Both the position numbers and the translations under genes were made by a program. From the NCBI RefSeq assembly GCF_009604455.1, contig NZ_WEGL01000008.1, forward strand, positions 487,634 to 551,633: DNA of 64,000 nt. Direction: 5' to 3'. The notes under the pieces were generated by a model that worked only from the letters and a program-made list of their open reading frames with translations, searched no databases and had not been told where the DNA came from. Shown in pieces: positions 24,108 to 30,891 of this stretch. Numbering within the stretch: the stretch's first letter is position 1; every line of letters starts with the position of its first letter. The stretch comes from Streptomyces sp. RB17 (lineage in GTDB: Bacteria; Actinomycetota; Actinomycetes; Streptomycetales; Streptomycetaceae).

Positions 24108-25124
24108 CTACAACGCCCGTGCCCGGTCCGGGATCTCCGCCAGGAGTACCGGGCGCCGCTCCCGTCGCGAGACCTCGCAGGCCTCGGCCACCCGCAGGGC
24201 CTGCAGCGCCTCATGGCCGTCGCAGGGATTGGGGCGCTCGCCCTGCACCACCTCCACGAAGGCGTTCAGCTCGGCTTCGTACGCGGGGCCGAACCGCTCC
24301 AGGAAGCCCGGCCACGGCTTGTCCGCGGGCGGCGGCCCGGTCGGCTCGGTGGACGCGAGCGGCGTACGGTCGTCCAGGCCGACCACGACCGTGTCCGCCT
24401 CCCCGGCCAGTTCCATGCGCACGTCGTACCCGGCGCCGTTCAGCCGGGTCGCCGTGGCCGTGGCGAGCGTGCCGTCGTCCAGCGTGAGGAGCGCCGCGCC
24501 GGTGTCGATGTCGCCCGCCTCGCGGAACATCGGGGGCCCGGCGTCGGACCCGGTGGCGTAGACACCGGCCACCTCACGGCCCGTCACCCACCGCAGCACG
24601 TCGAAGTCATGGATCAGCGTGTCCCGGAACAGCCCGCCGGACAGCGGCAGCCAGTCGGCCGCGGGAGGGGACTGGTCGCAGGTCATCGCGCGCACGGTGT
24701 GCAACCTGCCGAGGCGTCCCGAGCGCACGGCCTCGCGGGCGCCCGCGTATCCCGCGTCGAAGCGCCGCTGGAAGCCCATCTGCAGGACCGTGCCCGCCGA
24801 CTCCACCTCGGCGAGTGCCTGCAGCGTGCCCGGCAGATCGAGTGCGATCGGCTTCTCGCAGAAGACCGGCAGGCCCGAGCGTGCCGCCCGGCCGATCAGC
24901 TCGGCGTGGGCCGACGTCGCCGTGGTGATCACCACCGCGTCGACGCCCCACCTGAAGATCTCGTCCACACCCGGCGCCGCCGTCTCACCCAGCCGGTGCG
25001 CCAGTCCCTGCGCCCGCGCCGGATCCGCGTCCGTCAGGATCAGCGATCCGACCTCGCGGTTGCGGCTGAGCGTTCTCGCGTGGAGGGTGCCGATGCGGCC
25101 CGTACCGATGACCCCGATGCGCAT
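24108..25124 (-). CDS. Gfo/Idh/MocA-family dehydrogenase (inositol dehydrogenase-like)
   Basis: The protein has 338 residues. The NAD(P) site is MRIGVIGTGRIGTLHARTLS; VFCEKPIALDL carries the catalytic Lys of the EKP motif; GFQRRFDAGYAGAREAV and LIHDFDVLRWVTGREV (His-Asp pair) belong to the substrate domain. This pattern is that of myo-inositol 2-dehydrogenase and related polyol or sugar oxidoreductases. It is divergent from a GntR regulator across a 103-bp gap containing the operator at 25166-25188, and the same operator precedes the ABC transporter, so the enzyme probably oxidises the transported compound. Confidence 0.9.
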   Translation of the reverse strand: MRIGVIGTGRIGTLHARTLSRNREVGSLILTDADPARAQGLAHRLGETAAPGVDEIFRWGVDAVVITTATSAHAELIGRAARSGLPVFCEKPIALDLPGTLQALAEVESAGTVLQMGFQRRFDAGYAGAREAVRSGRLGRLHTVRAMTCDQSPPAADWLPLSGGLFRDTLIHDFDVLRWVTGREVAGVYATGSDAGPPMFREAGDIDTGAALLTLDDGTLATATATRLNGAGYDVRMELAGEADTVVVGLDDRTPLASTEPTGPPPADKPWPGFLERFGPAYEAELNAFVEVVQGERPNPCDGHEALQALRVAEACEVSRRERRPVLLAEIPDRARAL

Positions 25125-25165
25125 GGAAACAAAGTGAGGGCGGAGCCCGTACGCTGTCAATGCGT

Positions 25166-25188
25166 ATGTCCGGACAACCGGACTACAC
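25166..25188. promoter_or_regulatory. GntR operator in the divergent dehydrogenase/gntR promoter
   Basis: ATGTCCGGACAA at 25166 is followed after two bases by GGAC, then two bases and CAC. The core TGTCCGGACA is a perfect palindrome. The same layout recurs at 26016-26037 before the ABC operon. Confidence 0.7.
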
Positions 25189-25227
25189 AACTTCCCGTCA
25201 ACCGGCCACGGGGCTACGCTCGGGCCC

Positions 25228-25992
25228 GTGCCGAAACCAGATGTGGACCCCACCGTGTCGCTCGACCTGCATGTGGACCGTAGCTCCCCGGTGCCGCTGT
25301 ACTTCCAGCTCTCCCAGCAGCTGGAGGCCGCCATCGAGCACGGCAGCCTCACCCCGGGCAGCCTGCTGGGCAACGAGATCGAGCTGGCCGCGCGGCTCGG
25401 CCTGTCCCGGCCGACCGTCCGTCAGGCCATCCAGTCCCTCGTCGACAAGGGGCTGCTCGTACGCCGCCGCGGCGTCGGCACGCAGGTGGTGCACAGCCAG
25501 GTCAAGCGCCCGCTGGAGCTGAGCAGCCTGTACGACGACCTGGAGGCGGCCGGCCAGCGCCCCGCGACCAAGGTGCTGGTCAACACCGTCGTTCCTGCCT
25601 CCGCCGAGGTCGCCGCCGCGCTCGGCGTGCCCGAGGGCGGCGACGTGCACCGCATCGAACGGCTGCGCCTCGCGCACGGTGAGCCGATGGCCTACCTGAC
25701 CAACCACCTCCCGCCCGGCCTGCTCGACCTGGACACCGACCAGCTGGAGGCCACCGGCCTGTACCGGCTGATGCGCTCCGCCGGGATCACCCTGCACAGC
25801 GCCCGCCAGTCCATCGGCGCCCGCGGTGCCACGGCGGCCGAGGCCGAGCGGCTCGCCGAGGCCGAGGGCGCCCCGCTGCTCACCATGCAGCGCATCACGT
25901 TCGACGACACCGGCCGCGCGGTCGAGTTCGGCGACCACACCTACCGTCCGACGCGCTACTCCTTCGAGTTCCAGCTGCTCGTGCGGCCGTGA
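25228..25992 (+). CDS. GntR-family regulator, HutC/UTRA subfamily
   Basis: The protein has 254 residues from a GTG at 25228. The winged helix lies at about 15-85 (VPLYFQLSQQLEAAIEHGSL, GSLLGNEIELAARLGLSRPT, VRQAIQSLVDKGLLVRRRGV) and the UTRA effector domain at about 100-250 (VHRIERLRLAHGEPMAYLTN, LYRLMRSAGITLHSARQSI, MQRITFDDTGRAVEFGDHTY). UTRA domains bind small sugars or their phosphates. Matching operators before itself and before the ABC transporter point to local repression relieved by the imported sugar or polyol. Confidence 0.93.
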   Translation: MPKPDVDPTVSLDLHVDRSSPVPLYFQLSQQLEAAIEHGSLTPGSLLGNEIELAARLGLSRPTVRQAIQSLVDKGLLVRRRGVGTQVVHSQVKRPLELSSLYDDLEAAGQRPATKVLVNTVVPASAEVAAALGVPEGGDVHRIERLRLAHGEPMAYLTNHLPPGLLDLDTDQLEATGLYRLMRSAGITLHSARQSIGARGATAAEAERLAEAEGAPLLTMQRITFDDTGRAVEFGDHTYRPTRYSFEFQLLVRP

Positions 25993-26015
25993 GGCAGGCC
26001 TCCGGATTCGTCGCA

Positions 26016-26037
26016 ATGTCCGGACAATAGGACCCAC
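26016..26037. promoter_or_regulatory. GntR operator upstream of the ABC transporter
   Basis: ATGTCCGGACAA is followed after TA by GGAC, then two bases and CAC. It equals the site at 25166-25188 at 18 of 22 or more positions and lies 120 bp before the binding-protein start. Confidence 0.7.
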
Positions 26038-26156
26038 AGGGACCCCCCGGTCATGTCATGAGTGTTCACCGTGTTCGATACTGGAGCGTTTGGGGCCGCT
26101 GAGCTGATCACCGGCCCCTTCGGTACGCAGGAACACGGCAAGAAGGGCACCGCCTC

Positions 26157-27161
26157 GTGGCACGGTTTCGGACCTGGGTTGGCATCGCGCTCGCGGGGGC
26201 ACTCTCGCTGTCCCTGGGGGCGTGCAGCAGCACCGGCGGCAAGCGGGCCGAGGATGCCCGCAAGGCCGCCGCGGCCCAGGGGAGAGCGGCGGTGAACACG
26301 CCGCGCTGGACCTTCGCGATGATCACGCACTCGGGAGACGGCGACACCTTCTGGGACATCGTGCAGAGCGGCGCCAAGCAGGCCGCCGTCAAGGACAACA
26401 TCAACTTCCTGTACTCGCACGACGACCAGGCCCAGCAGCAGGCGCAGCTGGTGGACGCGGCGGTCGACAAGAAGGTGGACGGCATCATCGTCACCCTGGC
26501 CAAGCCGGACGCCATGAAGGCGGCGGTGGCCCGCGCCGAGAAGGCCGGCATCCCGGTGATCACGGTGAACTCGGGCTCCGAGGAGTCCAAGGCCTTCGGC
26601 GCCCTCACCCACATCGGCCAGGACGAGACCATCGCCGGCGAGGCAGTCGGCGACGAGCTGAACAGGCGCGGGAAGAAGAAGGCCCTGTGCGTGCTGCACG
26701 AGCAGGGCAACGTCGGCCACGAGCAGCGCTGCGACGGCGTCGCCAAGACCTTCCACGGCACCCTGCAGAAGCTGTACGTCAACGGCACGAACATGCCCGA
26801 CGTCCAGTCCGCGATCGAGGCCAAGCTCCAGGCCGACGGCTCCATCGACTCCGTCGTCACCCTCGGCGCCCCGTACGCCGACACCGCGGTGAAGGCGAAG
26901 AGCGACGCGGGCAGCAGGGCCGAGATCGACACCTTCGACCTCAACGCCCAGGTCGCCGCCGAGCTGAAGAACGGCACCCTCGGCTTCGCCGTGGACCAGC
27001 AGCCGTACCTCCAGGGCTACGAGGCGGTCGACCTGCTGTGGGCCTACAAGTACAACGGCGACATCCTCGGCGGCGGCAAGCCGGTCCTGACCGGCCCGCA
27101 GATCATCACCAAGGACCAGGCCTCCGCGCTGGCCGCGTACACCGAGCGGGGCACCCGATGA
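26157..27161 (+). CDS. Sugar/polyol ABC transporter, substrate-binding lipoprotein
   Basis: The protein has 334 residues. It has a lipoprotein signal with lipobox LSLGAC, lipidated C23. The mature part is a type I periplasmic-binding fold of the ribose/inositol class (Peripla_BP_4): WTFAMITHSGDGDTFWDIVQ, GAKQAAVKDNINFLYSHDDQ, DAAVDKKVDGIIVTLAKPDA, AGIPVITVNSGSEESKAFGA and GFAVDQQPYLQGYEAVDLLW. The GTG start at 26157 is 3 bases after a CTC and lacks a strong ribosome site. It overlaps the permease start by four bases (ATGA). The group includes ribose, xylose and myo-inositol binders; the neighbouring dehydrogenase favours inositol or a similar polyol. Confidence 0.93.
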   Translation: MARFRTWVGIALAGALSLSLGACSSTGGKRAEDARKAAAAQGRAAVNTPRWTFAMITHSGDGDTFWDIVQSGAKQAAVKDNINFLYSHDDQAQQQAQLVDAAVDKKVDGIIVTLAKPDAMKAAVARAEKAGIPVITVNSGSEESKAFGALTHIGQDETIAGEAVGDELNRRGKKKALCVLHEQGNVGHEQRCDGVAKTFHGTLQKLYVNGTNMPDVQSAIEAKLQADGSIDSVVTLGAPYADTAVKAKSDAGSRAEIDTFDLNAQVAAELKNGTLGFAVDQQPYLQGYEAVDLLWAYKYNGDILGGGKPVLTGPQIITKDQASALAAYTERGTR

Positions 27162-28186
27162 GCGCGGCCACCGATGAAAGGATTCTGCAGGGCTCGCCGC
27201 TGAAGAAGCTGCTCTCCCGGCCGGAACTGGGCTCGGTGGTCGGCGCCCTTGCCGTCTTCCTCTTCTTCGCCTTCGCCGCCGACGGCTTCCTCAACGCCTC
27301 CAGCCTCAGCACGGTCCTCTACGCCTCCTCGACCATCGGCATCATGGCCGTACCGGTGGCGCTGCTGATGATCGGCGGCGAGTTCGACCTGTCGGCGGGT
27401 GTCCTCGTGACCTCCTCCGCGCTGGTCTCCTCGATGTTCAGCTACCAGATGACGGCGAACACATGGGTCGGCGTGGGTGTCTCGCTCCTGGTCACCCTCG
27501 CCATCGGCGCCTTCAACGGCTTCATGCTCACCCGCACCAAGCTGCCCAGCTTCATCATCACGCTGGGCACCTTCCTGATGCTGACCGGCCTGAACCTGGG
27601 CTTCACCAAGCTGATCGACGGCACCGTGTCGACCAAGACCATCGGGGACATGGAGGGCTTTCCCTCCGCCCACACGGTCTTCGCCTCGACCCTCACCGTC
27701 GGCGGCGTCGACTTCAAGGTCACCATCCTGTGGTGGCTCGGCCTGGTCGCCCTCGCCTCCTGGATCCTGCTGCGCACCCGCGCCGGCAACTGGATCTTCG
27801 CCGTCGGCGGCAACCAGGACGCGGCCCGCGCCGTCGGCGTCCCGGTCGCCAGCACCAAGATCGGCCTCTACATGGGCGTGGCGTTCGGCGCCTGGGTCTC
27901 CGGCCAGCACCTGCTCTTCTCCTTCGACGCCGTCCAGTCCGGCGAGGGCGTCGGCAACGAGCTGATCTACATCATCGCGGCCGTCATCGGCGGCTGCCTG
28001 ATCACCGGCGGTTACGGCAGCGCGATCGGCTCCGCCGTGGGCGCCCTCCTCTTCGGCATGACCAGCAAGGGCATCGTCTTCGCTGAGTGGAACCCCGACT
28101 GGTTCAAGTTCTTCCTCGGAGCGATGCTGCTCCTCGCGACCCTGCTCAACGCCTGGGTCAAGAAGCGTGCGGAGGTCAGCAAGTGA
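27158..28186 (+). CDS. Sugar ABC transporter permease (RbsC type)
   Basis: The protein has 342 residues with about ten membrane helices of the BPD_transp_2 family. VPVALLMIGGEFDLSAGVLV contains the GGEFDLS element of ribose-type permeases; RTKLPSFIITLGTFLMLTGL and GGNQDAARAVGVPVASTKIG (the ATPase-coupling loop) follow, then IIAAVIGGCLITGGYGSAIG. It forms the membrane channel as a homodimer. It overlaps the binding-protein stop by 4 bases and the ATPase start by 4 bases, so the three are one operon. Confidence 0.95.
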   Translation: MSAATDERILQGSPLKKLLSRPELGSVVGALAVFLFFAFAADGFLNASSLSTVLYASSTIGIMAVPVALLMIGGEFDLSAGVLVTSSALVSSMFSYQMTANTWVGVGVSLLVTLAIGAFNGFMLTRTKLPSFIITLGTFLMLTGLNLGFTKLIDGTVSTKTIGDMEGFPSAHTVFASTLTVGGVDFKVTILWWLGLVALASWILLRTRAGNWIFAVGGNQDAARAVGVPVASTKIGLYMGVAFGAWVSGQHLLFSFDAVQSGEGVGNELIYIIAAVIGGCLITGGYGSAIGSAVGALLFGMTSKGIVFAEWNPDWFKFFLGAMLLLATLLNAWVKKRAEVSK

Positions 28187-28953
28187 CTCTGGTCGAGCTG
28201 GCCGAGGTCAGCAAGCACTACGGCACCGTCCGCGCCCTCGAAGGCGTCTCGCTGGAGGTCCACCCCGGGGAGATCACCTGCGTCCTCGGCGACAACGGGG
28301 CCGGCAAGTCCACCCTGATCAAGATCGTCGCGGGTCTGCACCGGCACGACGGCGGCACCCTGCGCATCGAGGGTGAGGAGACGACCCTCTCCTCCCCGCG
28401 GGAGGCCCTGGACCGGGGCATCGCCACGGTCTACCAGGACCTGGCGGTGGTCCCTCTCATGCCGGTCTGGCGCAATTTCTTCCTCGGCTCCGAGCCCCGC
28501 AAGGGCAAGGGCCCCTTCAAGCGCCTCGACACCGACCTCATGCGCCGCACCACCCGCGAGGCACTGCTCCGCATGGGCATCGACCTCCGCGACGTCGACC
28601 AGCCCATCGGCACCCTCTCCGGCGGCGAACGCCAGTGCGTGGCGATCGCCCGCGCCGTGCACTTCGGCGCGAAGGTCCTGGTCCTGGACGAGCCGACGGC
28701 GGCACTGGGGGTGAAGCAGTCCGGTGTGGTCCTGAAATATGTGGCCGCGGCACGCGACGAGGGCCTGGGCGTTGTCTTGATCACCCACAATCCGCACCAC
28801 GCGTACCTGGTGGGGGACAGGTTCGTCTTGTTGAGGCGCGGCACAATGGTGGGCAATTACACACGAGACGAAATAACCCTGGACGAATTGACCCGGCAGA
28901 TGGCCGGCGGCTCCGACCTGGACGCTCTACGCCATGAACTGCAGCGGAGTTGA
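28183..28953 (+). CDS. Sugar ABC transporter ATP-binding protein, single domain
   Basis: The protein has 256 residues from a GTG overlapping the permease stop (GTGA). Walker A is GDNGAGKST (about 36-44), Q-loop TVYQDLAVVP, signature LSGGERQ (about 147-153), Walker B VLVLDEPTAAL, H-loop VLITHN. Ribose-class importers usually carry a fused double ATPase (RbsA); this one is a single domain and would work as a homodimer, as is common in actinobacterial members. ATP hydrolysis drives uptake. Confidence 0.95.
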   Translation: MTLVELAEVSKHYGTVRALEGVSLEVHPGEITCVLGDNGAGKSTLIKIVAGLHRHDGGTLRIEGEETTLSSPREALDRGIATVYQDLAVVPLMPVWRNFFLGSEPRKGKGPFKRLDTDLMRRTTREALLRMGIDLRDVDQPIGTLSGGERQCVAIARAVHFGAKVLVLDEPTAALGVKQSGVVLKYVAAARDEGLGVVLITHNPHHAYLVGDRFVLLRRGTMVGNYTRDEITLDELTRQMAGGSDLDALRHELQRS

Positions 28954-28990
28954 GGGGCGCGGGGACCTGCGCGACCAGCCGCGGGCCGGT
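28953..28990. repeat. Dispersed Streptomyces intergenic repeat, copy 2
   Basis: AGGGGCGCGGGGACCTGCGC followed by GACCAGCC matches the core of the repeat at 12454. It begins at the ATPase stop codon and fills much of the gap before the ROK kinase gene. Confidence 0.55.
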
Positions 28991-29071
28991 CGCACCCGGC
29001 CCTGATCGCGCACCCCCTTCCCCCCTTCCCCGTGCCGCACCCTCACCCACGGTGAGGCACAATCGAGCGCG

Positions 29072-30217
29072 ATGAGCACCTACCGCGACCTCACCGCCCC
29101 CATCGGCTCCCGCCGAGCCCCGGTCCTGCGTACCGTCGGCACGAGAGAGCGCCGGTCACACCTGACCGCGCCCCGCGTGCCCACGGTCGGGATCGACATC
29201 GGCGGCACCAAGGTCATGGCGGGCGTCGTGGACGCCGACGGCAACATCCTGGAGAAGCTCCGCGCCGAGACCCCGGACAAGTCCAAGAGCCCCAAGGTCG
29301 TCGAGGACACCATCGTCGAACTGGTCCTGGACCTGTCCGACCGGCACGACGTGCACGCGGTCGGCATCGGCGCCGCGGGCTGGGTCGACGCCGACCGCAA
29401 CCGCGTCCTGTTCGCACCCCACCTGTCCTGGCGCAACGAGCCGCTGCGCGACCGCCTGAGCGGCCGCCTCTCCGTGCCCGTCCTCGTGGACAACGACGCC
29501 AACACCGCCGCCTGGGCGGAGTGGCGCTTCGGCGCGGGGCGCGGCGAGGACCACCTCGTCATGATCACCCTCGGCACCGGCATCGGCGGCGCCATTCTGG
29601 AGGACGGCCAGGTCAAGCGGGGCAAGTTCGGCGTCGCCGGCGAGTTCGGCCACATGCAGGTCGTCCCCGGCGGGCACCGCTGCCCGTGCGGCAACCGCGG
29701 CTGCTGGGAGCAGTACAGCTCCGGCAACGCGCTGGTCCGCGAGGCCAAGGAGCTGGCCGCCGCCGACTCCCCGGTGGCCTACGGGATCATCGAGCACGTC
29801 AAGGGCAACATCCACGAGATCACCGGCCCGATGATCACCGAGCTGGCCCGCGAGGGCGACGCGATGTGCGTGGAGCTGCTCCAGGACATCGGCCAGTGGC
29901 TCGGCGTCGGCATCGCCAACCTCGCCGCCGCCCTCGACCCGTCCTGCTTCGTCATCGGCGGCGGGGTCTCGGCCGCCGACGACCTGCTCATCGGCCCGGC
30001 CCGGGACGCCTTCAAGCGCCACCTCACCGGCCGCGGCTACCGCCCCGAGGCCCGCATCGCCCGCGCCCAGCTCGGCCCCGAGGCCGGCATGGTGGGCGCC
30101 GCCGACCTGGCCCGGCTGGTCGCCCGCCGGTTCCGCCGCGCCAAGCGCCGCCGGGTGGAGCGGTACGAGCGCTACGAGCGGTTCGCCCAGGGCCGACGCG
30201 ACCGGGACACCGCATGA
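29072..30217 (+). CDS. ROK-family sugar kinase (glucokinase-like)
   Basis: The protein has 381 residues. After a 35-residue extension, TVGIDIGGTKVMAGVVDADG is the phosphate-binding strand; VLVDNDANTAAWAEWRFGAG carries the catalytic Asp; LVMITLGTGIGGAILEDGQV binds ATP; and GHRCPCGNRGCWEQYSSG is the ROK zinc site (CxCGxxGCxE). There is no DNA-binding domain, so it is a kinase and not a repressor. It phosphorylates a hexose such as glucose in the cytosol and may serve the ABC-imported sugar. The C-terminal tail is very basic (RRFRRAKRRRVERYERYERF). The next gene overlaps its stop (ATGA). Confidence 0.92.
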   Translation: MSTYRDLTAPIGSRRAPVLRTVGTRERRSHLTAPRVPTVGIDIGGTKVMAGVVDADGNILEKLRAETPDKSKSPKVVEDTIVELVLDLSDRHDVHAVGIGAAGWVDADRNRVLFAPHLSWRNEPLRDRLSGRLSVPVLVDNDANTAAWAEWRFGAGRGEDHLVMITLGTGIGGAILEDGQVKRGKFGVAGEFGHMQVVPGGHRCPCGNRGCWEQYSSGNALVREAKELAAADSPVAYGIIEHVKGNIHEITGPMITELAREGDAMCVELLQDIGQWLGVGIANLAAALDPSCFVIGGGVSAADDLLIGPARDAFKRHLTGRGYRPEARIARAQLGPEAGMVGAADLARLVARRFRRAKRRRVERYERYERFAQGRRDRDTA

Positions 30218-30795
30218 CCGCGTCACTGCCGCGCCAGGCCGCCCCGCCGGACGAACCGCGCCGCCCCGCCGAGGACGCCCGGCACAAGGCCAGGCGCCGC
30301 GCGCTCACCCTGCTGATCATCGGCCTGCTCATCGGCGTCCCGGCCGGCTACCTGGTGATCTCGGCGAACCAGAGCCGCAACAGCGGCAAGGACAAGGAGG
30401 CCAAGTACTCGGCGACCGGCCTGACTTCGGGCTGGCCGTCGAAGGTGCAGCGCCGCCTCTACCAGGTGACGGTCCCGCACCCGGCCGACTACATCGCCTC
30501 CTACGAGACGAACAACTGGAAGACCAGCCGCCTCTACGTGCAGTTCCGCACCAACACCGCCGGCCTGGACAGCTTCCTGCAGGCCATGGGCGCACGCCGG
30601 GACGAGCTGAAGAAGGACGACATCGCGATCGGCGCCCGCGACCAGAAGGTGAGCGGCTGGCACTTCACCGGCACCGGACCCTGGTGGGGACTCGCCCACA
30701 CGCAGAAGAACCCGGCGCCGACCCAGGACGTGGTCGTGAACATGTCCGACCCGGCCTACCCGATGGTCTACGTCGTCTCGCGCACGGTCCCGTGA
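30214..30795 (+). CDS. Single-pass membrane protein of unknown function
   Basis: The protein has 193 residues. A basic, Pro-rich cytosolic head (1-28) is followed by one membrane helix (ALTLLIIGLLIGVPAGYLVI) and an exported domain of about 140 residues with KYSATGLTSGWPSKVQRRLY, PADYIASYETNNWKTSRLYV and KVSGWHFTGTGPWWGLAHTQ. No cysteines or catalytic motif were seen. Its start overlaps the ROK kinase stop by four bases, so it is translationally coupled to sugar phosphorylation. I do not recognise the family. Confidence 0.75.
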   Translation: MTASLPRQAAPPDEPRRPAEDARHKARRRALTLLIIGLLIGVPAGYLVISANQSRNSGKDKEAKYSATGLTSGWPSKVQRRLYQVTVPHPADYIASYETNNWKTSRLYVQFRTNTAGLDSFLQAMGARRDELKKDDIAIGARDQKVSGWHFTGTGPWWGLAHTQKNPAPTQDVVVNMSDPAYPMVYVVSRTVP

Positions 30796-30891
30796 TCGCG
30801 GGCCCGGCCGGTCTCCGCGGCCGATTGTCAGACCCCGCCCGTAGAGTCGAAGACGTCTGATCCGACGCACGGGCGGGAGGTGGCACGACGT

